A stretch of DNA of 64,000 nucleotides, taken from the NCBI RefSeq assembly GCF_033568475.1, contig NC_133123.1:25158622-25222621 (forward strand). Reading direction: 5' to 3'. Shown here one piece after another: positions 45,419 through 56,122 of this stretch (position 1 is the stretch's first letter; every line of letters begins with the position of its first letter). Source of the stretch: Henckelia pumila. Its lineage: Eukaryota; Streptophyta; Magnoliopsida; Lamiales; Gesneriaceae. Position numbers and translations under genes: made by a program. The notes under the pieces are model-generated. The model saw only the letters and a program-made list of their open reading frames with translations, did not search any database and was not told the origin of the DNA.

Positions 45419-48190
45419 CCTAAAGATTGTTACCCCCTCCCTCGGGTTGATCAGCTGGTGGACTCCACATCAGGCTTTGAGTTTCTCAGCTTTATGGACG
45501 CATACCAGGGATACCACCAAATCCCCCTGGCACAGGAGGATCAAGACAAGGTTAATTTTATCACTTCCGGAGGGACTTTTTGTTATGTGGTTATGCCGTT
45601 CGGGTTAAAAAATGCAGGGGCCACCTATCAAAGGATGATGGACAAGGTCTTTCAAGGCCAGCTCGGCCGGAATGTGGAGGTATATGTAGATGACATCCTG
45701 GTAAAATCCCGAACTGGGCGGGATTTCATTCCCGACTTAGAAGAAACCTTCAACACTCTTCAAAAGTACGGGGTAAAACTTAACCCGGCCAAGTGTGTTT
45801 TCGGAGTCAAGAGTGGGAAGTTTTTGGGTTTTGTGGTAACGGAAAGAGGGATAGAGGTAAATCCCGAAAATGTGAAAATATTGAAAGAAATGCCCTCACC
45901 AACCTCTATCAGGGAAGTGCAGCGGTTGACAGGGAGAATCGCCGCCCTGTCCCGATTCATCACCCGCTCGGCTCATAGGAGTTATCCCTTCTTCCAGGTG
46001 TTGAGGAAGGCCCAAAAATTTGGATGGACTCAAGAATGCAAGAAAGCTTTTCAGGAGTTGAAGGAGCATCTGGCTAATCTGCCGGTTCTGGTCAAACCAA
46101 AGCTCGGAGAAAGGTTGTGGGTATATCTCTCTACAACCGAGCATGCTCTGAGTTCCGTGCTGATAAGAGAGGAAGCCAGGGACCAGAAACCTGTCTATTA
46201 TGTAAGTCATGCCTTGAAAGGACCAGAAATTAGGTATGGTGATATAGAAAAGATGGCTCTTGCGCTCATCCTTACAGCCCGGAAGCTTAGACCGTACTTC
46301 CTGTCCCACCCAATCACGGTCTTAACTAACAGTTTGCTGGGTTGGGTGATGACTCATCCAGATACTTCGGGTAGACTGGTCAAATGGGCGGTGGAGCTAG
46401 GGGAGTATGACATCGAATATCAACCCCGGGTTGCTATCAAGGCGCAGGCTCTGTCCGATTTCTTGACAGAGATTCTTACTTTCGGCCAGGAGGAGGTATG
46501 GAGGGTGTTCGTGGACGGGGCTAGCAGCTCGGAAGGAAGTGGGGTGGGTGTGGTTCTGATCTCTCCCACGCAGGAAAAAACCCGGATAGCCATGAGGTTG
46601 CACACTTTCAAGTCCAATAATGAGGCAGAGTACAAGGCAGTCGCGACGGGTTTAAAGTTGGCTCGAGAGGCGGGAGCGGAGCATGTAATTATTTACTCCG
46701 ATTCCCAGCTGGTAGTGCAGCAATTACAGGGAATGTTCAGTGTTAAGGAAGAAAGGTTGCGAGAGTACATGGAACTGATCAAGAAGCAGGGAAGTGATTT
46801 CTCCAGTTGGAACATAGAGCAGATTCCCCGGGAACATAATACTGAGGCAGATGCGCTGGCCAAAATGGCTACTTCCTGGAGTAGTGGTAACAGCCGGGAA
46901 GTGATACAACAAGTGGGGTCGGTGTTGGCAATAGAGGAAGAAAAGCATAAAGGAAAGGGGGAATCTTGGATGACCCCTCTCATTAACTATTTACAGACAG
47001 GGACTCTTCCCTCAGATAGGGCAGTAGCCCAAAAGGTCAGAAGACAGATACCCCGTTTTACCCTTTTGAATGGGAGTCTGTATCGGAGATCCTTTCAGGG
47101 CCCACTACTAAGATGCCTGGAGGAGAAAAAGGTGAAGTATGTGCTCCAAGAAATACATGAAGGATGTTGTGGGGATCACGGAGGAATGTGGAGCCTAGCC
47201 CGGCGTACTCTATTAGCCGGGTATTGGTGGCCTACTCTACAGCAGGATGCCCGTCAAGTAGTCAATGTTTGTGAAGGATGCCAAAGATTTGGAAATTTTT
47301 CTCATAAGCCGGCATCGGAGTTGCAAGCAGTATGGGCATCCTGCCCATTTGACCAGTGGGGCTTGGATATTGTGGGACCTTTTTCTCTAAGGTCCAAGCA
47401 GAAGAAGTTCCTTCTAGTTGCGGTAGATTACTTCTCTAAGTGGGTAGAGGCGGAGCCCCTTGCAAGAATTACAGAAGAAGTTGTGTTAAACTTCATATGG
47501 AAAAATATTGTTTGCCAGTTTGGTGTTCCTCGGAAATTAGTTTCTGATAATGGAAGGCAGTTTCAGGGACGGAAGATGAAGGATTGGTGTGCTGAGATGA
47601 AGATACAGCAGGCCTTTACCTCGGTGGCTTATCCTCAGAGTAATGGACAGACGGAAGTAACTAATCGAACGATAGTACGGTCTTTGCAGGCCAGACTCTA
47701 TGGCGTGGGTAAAAATTGGGTGGAGAAAATTGCAGAGGTGTTGTGGGCTTATCATACTATGCCGAAAACAGCTACTGGAGAAACACCTTTCGGCTTGGTG
47801 TATGGGTCCGAAGCAGTGTTACCAGTGGAGATTGGGCAATCTTCTCCCCGAATACAAGCTTATCAAGGGGAAGGAACCAGTAGCCGAGCACAGGAGTTGG
47901 ACTTGATAGAGGAAAAGCGAGGAAGGGTGGCCGTAAGGATGGAGGCTTATAGGGGAAGGGTGATGAAAGCTTTCAACAAGGGAGTCACGCCTCGAGAATT
48001 CCAGATAGGAGATCTCGTATTAAAAAAGGTTAACCCTGCAGGGGATGTGAAGAAGTTAGAAGCAAAGTGGGAAGGTCCTTACAAGATTACTCGGAAGGTG
48101 GGGAGAGGGGCTTGGTACTTGGAAGATAGTCAAGGTAAGACCCTGAAGCGGCCTTGGAACACGTTGCATCTCAAGTTGTATTACTCTTAA
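45419..48190 (+). pseudogene. Tat element pol: RT, RNase H, aRNH, integrase
   Basis: In frame with 42995-45418 and free of stops to 48190. Order: reverse transcriptase with YVDDILVKS (catalytic pair 45689-45694), the ordinary RNase H domain, now altered (near 46120-46400), a second, archaeal-type RNase H (VFVDGASSSEGSG ... IIYSDSQLVVQQL ... EADALAKMA, about 46500-46870), and integrase with its HHCC finger (HEGCCGDHGG ... CEGCQRFG), core (WGLDIVGPF, VSDNGRQF) and C-terminal region ending TLHLKLYYS. The tandem RNase H arrangement is diagnostic of the Tat lineage. Only the TGA at 45416 separates it from gag. Confidence 0.92.
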
Positions 48191-48254
48191 ACAAGCAAAC
48201 TTGTTGTAATATGTATTCCATGCTGTTATGTGAATAAATATGTGTTTTGTTTAA

Positions 48255-48810
48255 ATGTATTTAAAGCCCATGGCAAACCCATGACACCTTAAAACTCAGG
48301 CGTTCCACTACCCTGGTACTTAAAGCCCATGGCAAACCCATGGCACCTTAAAGCCCAGGTGATCCACTACCCTGGCACCATAAGCCCAGGCGATCCACTA
48401 CCCTGACACCTTAAAACCCAAGCGTTTCACTACCCTGATACTTAAAGCCCATGACAAACCCATGACATCTTAAAACCCAGGCGTTCCACTATCCTGGTAC
48501 TTAAAGCCCATGGCAAACCCATGGTACCATAAGCCCAGGCGATCCACTACCCTGGCACCTTAAAACCCAGGCGTTCCACTACCCTGGTACTTAAATCCCA
48601 TGGCAAACCCATGACACCTTAAAGCCCAGGTGATCCACTACCCTGGCACCATAAGCCCAGACGATCCACTACCCTGCCACCTTAAAACCCAGGCGTTCCA
48701 CTACCCTGGTACTTAAAGCCCATGGCAAACCCATGACACCTTAAAGCCCAGGTGATCCACTACCCTGGCACCATAAACCCAGGCATTCCATTACCCTGGT
48801 ACTTAAAATC
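48255..48810 (+). repeat. Tandem repeat array downstream of pol
   Basis: Alternating units built on two related motifs: AAGCCCATGGCAAACCCATG and CCCAGGCGATCCACTACCCTGG, with CACCTTAAA/CTTAAA spacers, about nine composite periods. Such arrays are typical of the non-coding 3' region of Tat-lineage elements and can amplify into satellites. It contains no ORF of note. Confidence 0.92.
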
Positions 48811-48887
48811 CTGTAGTAACAACATGGGCCATGTATGGAACAAGCAGCTCATCATCGGTGGCTCAGGATTATCTTATAGTGCTACGC

Positions 48888-48976
48888 CTCTCGGGACAGC
48901 GAAACAGGTTCCAGCCCGACTTCTCGCCGGAGGTGTAGTGTTATCCTGATAGGCCCGGACGGTGAGCCCGGGGTCA
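48888..48976 (+). repeat. Internal copy of the PPT/LTR-start segment
   Basis: Matches 51970-52052 (end of the internal region plus first ~30 bp of the 3' LTR): CTCTCGGGACAGCGAAACAG ... CCGGAGGTGTAG then TGTTATCC at 48939, followed by GGCCCGGACGGTGAGCCCGG. Beyond this it diverges from the LTR. The antisense gene lies between the two copies. Confidence 0.85.
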
Positions 48977-49214
48977 TTTCAGGGGCCCAGGTATGCAAAG
49001 GCCCGTAGTAATTCACAAGCCATATGAATCTAGGTGATCTACCCGATATGCAAAACACCCGGGTAATTCAACGTCCCGATACTCAACAGGGAATTCAAAT
49101 ACGCAAGTTGACAGAAAGCTAAAGAAAATCAAATGAACATATTCATTACTCAATGTTTTTTTTACAAAGAAACAAAAAATCCCCAGAAATGTAGACACGC
49201 CTCGGGCACTAGTT

Positions 49215-51632
49215 TTACTTTTCTTCAGGAGATGTCTCTTCCCCGATCATGGAAGAAGAGGGCAGGGATGCAATAGCTCGATGGATGTCCGGGACCCCCT
49301 CTTGACTTAACCCGGCCTCTTCGTATTGCACTGAACATAGGTCGAAACCCTGAGCAAAGACGTCAAAGGATTGGTCTATCACCATCTTCTTGAAATCTTT
49401 GGAGGCCAGAAAAGCTTGCTTCCACTGAGACTCGGTCATCAGCTGCTTCTTCAAAGAGGAGTCGGCATCCTCGGCTAGTAGGCGAGACAGGCCCGCCTCT
49501 ATCCAGGCGGCAACTAACCCTGCCTGCATCTTCTCTATCACAGCTTGATGCATCTCCGTCTCTCGCCGGGCAGCATCCGATAAGGCCAAAGATTTGTTAG
49601 TCTCCTCTCGTGCTTCCCTCAGTTGGTTTTGAAGAGCCTGGGACGCCTTTAGATGGATCTCTTGGGCGGCAGCCAGCTTTTTTTGCCATTCATCTTGGGC
49701 CTGGGAAGCTTTCGCCCGGGAACTCTCCAGTGCCGAGCGCAGAGCACCAACCTCGGCATCATGCATCCCTTGCAGCTGGGCAGCGTTAAGGCAAAGCTGG
49801 GCCATGCGCTCCTCGAAAGAATGAGTTTTTTCTCTTTCCCGGTGGAGGACGGAGTTTGTTTCCTCCAGAGCACTGGCTAGCATGCATAGGCCCTACAGGA
49901 CAAAAGTGGGATAAGACAAAGGAAGCAAGGAAAGAAATAGGACACTGGACCCGTACTCACCGTATAGGCATGAGATAAGCCTTCGGAGAACTTGGAGGTA
50001 GCACCCCGCACCGACAGAGATGTTCTCTCCTCGGGTGAAAGCAGACTTTGGACCACTGCAGCCTTCGAAGAGGTGGTCCCTGACAGGAATAAGGGAAATC
50101 GAGAGTTCCAGGTAGAGGAATCTACTCGGTTCCCCCAAGCGCACCCCATGTGCTCCATGCTGGCCGAGGGGATGTCCCAGTTTGAGGCTAGAGACCTGTC
50201 GGGCTTAGCCGGGAGAGTTGGAGAAGAAGGGACAGGGGCAGTAACGTCCTCCGGGTCACTCAGAATGATCATGTCAGGGTCCCGGAGAGCCTTCCTCTTT
50301 CGCCAGGAAAGCGAAACTTCATCCTCCAAATCCTCAACCGATAGAGGTGGGTTGGGCTGAGAGGAGATATGGGAGGAGGCTGGTACCATATCCGCCAAAG
50401 CTCCATCAGGGAGGAGTGAGAGAGAAGCAGGGGGGAGAGAAGCCTGGATCGGGGGCAGGGATACAGCGGTAGGCAAGCGTGGAGGGCCGGAAAGGACATC
50501 ACGGCTCTTTTCCTCCTCCCTGGCTTTCTTCTGCCTTTCCGCTAAGGCCTTGGTTTTCTCCTTGGCAGCCTGCCTTTCTATAGCTCGCTGGGCAAACTCC
50601 TCCCTCATCACGTCCGACGAATCTGTCATAAGAAAACAATATATTAGGGATAGGATGCAACAAACAAATCAAAACAAACGACAGGAAGAGAACCATAACT
50701 TACCAGGTTGAGCTCCCGGAGAACCATAAGCGTCGATCACCTGGTTAAGGGGATCTTCCACCCGGGTACTCAACACGTAAGCTATCATATTCTCAGGCAT
50801 GAAAAGGACAGGGGAAGAGAAGTTTTGGTTGCCCACTAAAGCCAGGCTGCGAACATAGGGCTCCTCAACCTTATAGTTTTCAGGGAGTTCAGGTTGAGGG
50901 GGAAGGTTGGACAAAAATCCGGTCCTAAAAGAGAAGGGGACCGGGGGGGCGGATAAAGAAGTACCTTTCTTTCCAGCCCTTCAGGGAATAAGGGATATCA
51001 GAAAGGAAGCGAGCATTCTACCGAGCGGCCAAAGAAAAGGCCCCCTCGTTAAAACGGCAGGAGAAAAAGTAGTGAAAGATGAGGGGGGTGATGGGTAAGT
51101 TGTGCATTTTGAAAAGAATGTAGGTGGATGCCATAATTCGGAAGGAGTTCGGATGAAATTGGTTAACCGGAACTCGGAAAAAGTCGGCAACCGCCAGATA
51201 GAAAGGAGGAATGGGAAAGCGAAGACCTCTACGGATTTGATCCCGAAAAAAGGTATGACAACCCGAAGGAGGGGTATCGGGTGTGCTCCCTGATAAGGGG
51301 CGAAACAAAGTATAAGATAGGGGGATTTCTCCCGAGCTACGCAATTCCTCCGCCGCCCCCTGCGATAAGGTGCTGGGAAGATGGGTGAACCATCCTAGGG
51401 TTGGCGGAACGGAGGCAAGGGGGAGGGGGTTCTGCACTTTCTTTTTTCCTCTTCCCCTCGCATTGGAGGACGAGGCTATGGAGTGTTTGGCGCGGGAAGT
51501 TTTTTTAGAAAAGCAAGGTCGGGAAGGAAGAGCCGAGGCGTAACGAGCATCGCTCGAGTCACCGCTAGGCTCTTCGTCTCTAGGCGAGCCTTTGGCATTC
51601 GCCCCAGAGGTAGAAGACGTACCAGTAGACAT
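49215..51632 (-). pseudogene. Antisense three-exon gene in Tat element (gypsy-type transposon domain)
   Basis: Minus strand, opposite to gag-pol. Exon 1 51632-50704; exon 2 50622-49961; exon 3 49892-49215. Both introns have GT/AG borders (GTAAGT ... ACAG; GTGAGT ... GTAG), and the exons join in frame. Exon 1 holds a Ser-rich N-terminus, then RRGLRFPIPPFYLAVADFF and NSFRIMASTYILFKMHN, matching what is catalogued as a 'putative gypsy type transposon' (Transposase_28-like) domain. Exon 2 has a Lys/Glu helix and a Pro/Ser-rich linker. Exon 3 is a long coiled coil. Lesions: in-frame TAG at 51020-51018 and a one-base shift at a C7 run (50949-50943). Antisense accessory genes are known in Grande-like Tat elements. 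The function is unknown. Confidence 0.8.
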
Positions 51633-52020
51633 GAAGGAAGAAAGAATACTTACGTAATTACGAGGCGAGTGAAAGCGTGCGGGAGACGAATGACGGAAGT
51701 GGGAGCGAAGGAAGGATAATCAGAGGCAATCGTGCAAGAGGGGGAGACAATGAGGAGGTGAAGAGAAAGAACAAGTGCTGGAGTATTAATAAAAGGTCTG
51801 GGCAATCTAAGCCATCCATTTTGAATTGAACGGAAGAGATGCGCAAAGCGTGCTTGGGAAGCTAAAGCGACCTCTGACAAGATCTCTGACAACGCGTACT
51901 ACGAAGCATTTAGGGCTGACGTGGAGCTCAGTGTACCGCACAGGACCACCAGGGAAGGGCCATACTAATCTCTCAGGACAGCGAAACAAGTTCTAGCCCG
52001 ACTATTTTCCGGAGGTGTAG
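51633..52020 (-). promoter_or_regulatory. Presumed promoter side of the antisense gene
   Basis: About 390 bp between the antisense ATG (51632) and the 3' LTR. It would hold the antisense gene's own promoter unless transcription starts in the LTR. The end of this stretch, 51970-52020, is the segment repeated at 48888-48938. I cannot identify a convincing TATA box. Confidence 0.4.
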
Positions 52021-52522
52021 TGTTATCCTTGTAGGCCCAGACGGTGAGCCCGGCATCATCCCGGTAAGTCCCGGGTGATGGGCCCGGGGTCATCTCATAA
52101 ACCGGGAACCCAGGAGCTCCTTCAAGGGCCCAAGTATCAAGGATAAATACCCGGAAACCAGAGGCCCGTAATACTCGGTGGGCCCAGGGTCATTTTATAT
52201 AAAAGAAAGCCCATACCTCCTTTACGTGTGGCAGACTCTTACTACAAATCAAATCATTAGGCAACATGGTATAACAATATGGGCTCGGTATGGGCTCTTC
52301 CTAGTATTGCGGGAGGGTCAATCCTACGTGAGAACTATCCCATCACAAAAACAGTTGTCAGTTGGGCCATGCTGGACAATCATGGAAGAGGTCGGGTCAA
52401 TGCATATAAAAGGGAGGCCCCTTACTACAAACAGGCATGAAAAAAAGAAAAAGAAAGAAAACAAAAACAACAACTCAAGAAAGAACCCACGTCGGGATAT
52501 TCATTTTATGATGTTCGCATCA
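52021..52522 (+). repeat. 3' LTR of Tat element
   Basis: Begins TGTTATCCTTGTAGG and ends TGTTCGCATCA, followed by CCCAT. It has a single copy of the unit that is doubled in the 5' LTR, and the purine-rich AAAAAAAGAAAAAG stretch near its end as in the 5' LTR. Confidence 0.93.
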
Positions 52523-52527
52523 CCCAT

Positions 52528-52818
52528 TTTTTTTGTGTTGATGCATTTCTCTCCTGATTTCAATGCCAAAGAATATAGCTTAATCTTAACACAAACTAGC
52601 TATTCAGTTGATGCTAAATAGAATACGAGAGGATATGAATCTATAATTAAAAACAATAAATACCAACTTCAATGCTAGAAACTATACCAACAAAATATTT
52701 GACCTAAATAAAATATCAACATTTCATTTAAGTATTATGACAACTCCAACCCTCCTGTACAATAGGGGGAGGGAAGATGCTCCAGCGGCCAACCCCTCCT
52801 CTATTTGCACTCTCCAAT
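52528..52818. other. Intergenic up to hAT insertion
   Basis: AT-rich. From 52739 the sequence ACAACTCCAACCCTCC may be the left end of an older MITE whose right end (AGTTGGAGATG) is near 54275; elements inside it are younger. Confidence 0.3.
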
Positions 52819-53501
52819 CAGGGGCGGCTGGGCAGGGCCCTTGCCCAGGCCTCCCAAGGTAGGGCCTCAATTTATTAATTTTTATGATTATATATATAAT
52901 ATTATTATTATGTATTAATAATATCAATTAATTATTTAAAATATATATTATAATTATTATAATAAAAAACGTTGAATATTATGCATAACCTACAAAAAAA
53001 ATTGTTCCTTAAACATATATATTCAATAGCCTACAAAAACTGTCGTTCATCATCGTACTCCGTGATCATCAACGTTTCTAGCTTCGAGTTCTTAGCTTGA
53101 GTTATTCAATGATTCATTTTCTGCCTCTAGTTGCACTAAAATTTAACTTATTAGTTGTTCAATTTAATTTAAATTCATGTTAGATTAAATATTTTTTGTT
53201 AATTTCATGTATGGGTTGAAAATTCATGGATTGCGTCATGAATTTCGAAATCTAATTTTGAAAATTGAGGCTTTTGTTGAATTTAACTTTGAATAGCTAA
53301 ATTAGCATCTTATAAATTAAAGTTGCACCGTAATTCTGAATTTTGATAGTTTATTTTGACTTTGTCGAGATAATTCATAATTACGAAAAATACGAAAGAT
53401 AATTTGGTATAGATTAATTGTATTTGACTTTTAACTCTAATATAAGAGACTCCATACTTTAATATTTGTTCGGAGACTCATTTTCTATAGGACCGCCCCT
53501 G
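52819..53501. mobile_element. hAT-type element, CAGGGGCGG ends, perfect 8-bp TSD
   Basis: 683 bp starting CAGGGGCGGCTGGGC and ending GGACCGCCCCTG, flanked by TCTCCAAT at 52811-52818 and 53502-53509. CAGGGGCGG-type ends with 8-bp duplications are typical of hAT elements. No transposase frame, so non-autonomous. Confidence 0.93.
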
Positions 53502-53509
53502 TCTCCAAT

Positions 53510-54027
53510 TCATTTTGGAGAGTGCTACAGTGATCCTCCAAATATGGAAGATCATTATTGCAGCTACAAAGTAGCAAAATAAAGGATGATAAAATTACAA
53601 AATGTCATCCTCGAAAATTGCATGATAGTCTTTTTGTACTTTTTAAAAAAATTTTGGTTAATTTTATATGTTTGAATTTTTTAATTACTTTTATTGTCTA
53701 TTTATTTTTAATTTATTTGAAGTGTTTCATTTTTTTCATTAATTAATTATAATTTTACTATATAATAAATAGCAAATGCAAATAATGAACAAGGTCATAA
53801 TAAAAAAAATACATAACACAAAATAAGTCCATTATTTTAGGAAAAATCGGGTCGAATACATATTTTATTGTGTTATATTTAATAATACAACACGTAAATT
53901 ATAATAAACTATATAATTTCGCTTCAAAGAAAAATTATATAATTTATTTCAATCACTTATTAAATTAAGTTCAGTTTAACAATAGATTATGTAATTATAT
54001 ACATATTTTTTTAGCATAATTATATAA
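53510..54027. other. Intergenic, no gene seen
   Basis: AT-rich DNA without recognised coding or repeats. Confidence 0.4.
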
Positions 54028-54157
54028 GAGTTTTGATATTATGAGCAACTACCATGGGCACATACATTGGTAACAGCTGACGTGACATCCAATCAGCGAT
54101 TGCCACGTCAGCTGTTGCTCATGTAGATGCTCATGGTGATTGTCCATAATATCAAAA

Positions 54158-54160
<3 letters not shown>
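54028..54160. mobile_element. Short fold-back MITE beside an (AT)n tract
   Basis: 133 bp, ends GAGTTTTGATATTATG and CATAATATCAAAACTC. Inner arms continue as ACCATGGGCA / TGCTCATGGT and ACAGCTGACGTG / CACGTCAGCTGT, so almost the whole element folds. A (AT)n microsatellite follows (54160-54190). Confidence 0.85.

Positions 54161-54190
<30 letters not shown>
54160..54190. repeat. (AT)n microsatellite
   Basis: Dinucleotide tract directly at the right end of the fold-back MITE at 54028-54160, plausibly grown from a TA target site. Confidence 0.9.
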
Positions 54191-54193
<3 letters not shown>

Positions 54194-54289
54194 GAAATAA
54201 AAAAAATTTAAAAATGTAGTATGGTAATATTTAGAAGATAGGTATTGTCAAAGATTTTTGAAAATAAAGTACATGAGTTGGAGATGACC

Positions 54290-54935
54290 TTGGGCATCTA
54301 CAATGGGCGAGGAAGCCCACGCGAGGAAGTGGGGCTTCCTCGCCCATTTTCATTTCTCGCCCCTACAAGGGGCGAGAATCTCGCACGCGGATGTTATCCG
54401 CGTGTGAAGCCCTTGCTTTCTTTGTTATTATTATTTTTTTGTGCGGGGCTCACTGCATTGTTTTTTTTAAAAACAATAAATAAAGATCTAACGGCCAGAA
54501 AAATTTGGCTGTTAAAGATCGAACGACCAGATTTAATATGGTCGTTTTAAATAATTAAAAATAATTTAAATATAAATTAATAACAATTTAACTTTAAATT
54601 AAATATAAAATTAATAATAATATAATTTTAATTATGTGTAAGCTTTTAAATTTTAATGAAATAAAAATTTATTTGTGTATTTCTTAATTTTTTATAGTTT
54701 TTAAAATTTAATTATGTGTAGTTTTATTTTTTTTATTTGTGCAATTTTATTTTGTGTTTCAATAAAAATATATTTAATAAAATAAAAAATTAATATTCCA
54801 ACATCTCTCTACAACATCATCTCACCCTCGCAGAACTAAACAATGAAGTTATCATTGCTGACATCATCATGCAATGAAGTTACCAACTTCCTCACACTAA
54901 CTTCATCTCGCCCTTGTACATGCTTTAGCATGGTT
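54290..54935. mobile_element. MITE with a GC-rich hairpin cluster at its left end
   Basis: Left GGCATCTACAATGGGCGAGG and right (reversed) AGCATGTACAAGGGCGAG give inverted ends of ~25 bp. The left 120 bp contains three consecutive GC-rich hairpins (54305-54345, 54356-54376, 54384-54404); the rest is AT-rich. No ORF of note. Confidence 0.6.
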
Positions 54936-55480
54936 TGCAGGTTACGGTGTTAATAGTAGGATTAATCTAATTTGCATAAAAGGATAACAACAACGTTTCA
55001 TCGTCACCAATTCTTTTTTTTTTTTTTAAAAAAAAAATCTAATGCCGACATTCCATTTAGTTATTAAACAAAAAAAAAAAAAGAAGGAAAAAAGGACTGA
55101 TTTGTATAGTTTTTCTTGACTGAATTTAGTGTTTTATGCTAATAGATATTTGCTTATAATTATGTTCTATTTGTGTTTGGCATCCGTTAAAAAGCCATAT
55201 ACATTAAAATTAAATTAAGGTAGGACCCTAAAAAAAACAAAATTTGGAACTTTATATTAGATAAAACTTTACGAAAATAAAAAAATATCAGAAATCATAG
55301 ATATTATTTTAATATTTTTAAATAAATGATCCAAAAAAAAATTTCAAAAAAAAAAAAAGTGTGAGTGTGATTAACAAAAAGTTATTGTAAATAAAGCGCT
55401 GATTAGTGCACGCACCTACTTTTTCGCAGCCACTTGGATTCGTATTTTCCTTCGGAAGCTTTCCAGCCTTTCGGATTTGG
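54936..55480. other. Upstream region of the PLAC8-like gene
   Basis: AT-rich intergenic DNA with poly(A)/poly(T) runs. No feature beyond a likely promoter role. Confidence 0.4.
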
Positions 55481-56122
55481 ACCCGAAAAAGGACGGCAAG
55501 AAAAGAATCAAACGATTGACAGTAGAAATCAGCTGAACAACTTCGAGATTGAATCTTTACTTGAAAACGTTCGAGCCCAGATGTCTTTTTTTGTTATCCT
55601 TTCCTATTGGTGAGTTCTTATAGCTTTTTTTCTTTGTGGGTATAATTGGTTTATTTTCTGTAATTTTCTGTGTATTTTTTCTTTTCCGGTTGATATAACT
55701 GATAAATTTTAGGCCCAAGTATGTGTCTTGCCCCAATTTTTAGTATTGGTTTCTAGGTCATACTCCAATTTTACTTCATACTTCTTGGAATTGATTGATT
55801 TAGTTTGAGAATTTTTTGCTAGATTTAATTATAGATGGAATCAAGGTTATTCTTTCTTTATCAGTGATGCAATATGGGTTTATGAGTTTGAATTCCCTAT
55901 CTTCTTGACGTGAATATTTATAAGAAGCTTGTTTGGCTGAACATAGATTGACTATTTCAGTTCTTTTTTTTTTTTTTAGTTTTGTTCCTTCATTTTATTA
56001 TCTTCAGTAAAGGATCATTAACTGTATTGGCATTTCTTGTTGAACCTATACAACAGAATTGGTTGTATTATCTGAGGAAGAGAAAGGATTGATTTCATTG
56101 CATAGCATTGTACAAAATCAAT
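55481..56122 (+). promoter_or_regulatory. 5'UTR with intron and short uORF (PLAC8-like gene)
   Basis: A likely first untranslated exon ends at 55609 (TTG|GTGAGT) and an intron runs to 56056 (CAACAG|AATT), inferred from splice consensus and the T-rich intron. An upstream ATG at 55581 in that exon opens a 9-10 codon uORF which ends at a TGA whether or not the intron is removed, so it may dampen translation. The transcription start is not located. Confidence 0.5.

Larger units (their letters stand above)
42349..52522 (+). mobile_element. Complete Tat-lineage Ty3/gypsy element with antisense gene, TSD CCCAT
   Basis: 10,174 bp, flanked by CCCAT (42344-42348 and 52523-52527). 5' LTR 42349-42954 (606 bp); 3' LTR 52021-52522 (502 bp); the size difference is due to a 78-bp tandem duplication and a ~26-bp segment in the 5' LTR. 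The primer site is not iMet. Gag-pol has the Tat-type layout: RT, RNase H, then a second archaeal-type RNase H before integrase. A long 3' region follows with tandem repeats (48255-48810) and an antisense spliced gene (51632-49215). By eye the comparable LTR parts differ at roughly a dozen sites over ~440 bp. Confidence 0.94.

Noticed and set aside
48255..48810. CRISPR-like regularly spaced repeats
   Set aside because: Units are adjacent and imperfect with no unique spacers, in a plant retrotransposon; it is a tandem array.
49992..50360. 122-codon plus-strand frame in the Tat 3' region
   Set aside because: Antisense shadow of exon 2 of the minus-strand spliced gene; it has no splice or domain support.
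52178..52621. 147-codon plus-strand frame (and the related one at 42610-42978)
   Set aside because: LTR sequence; both copies are open merely because the LTRs are similar.
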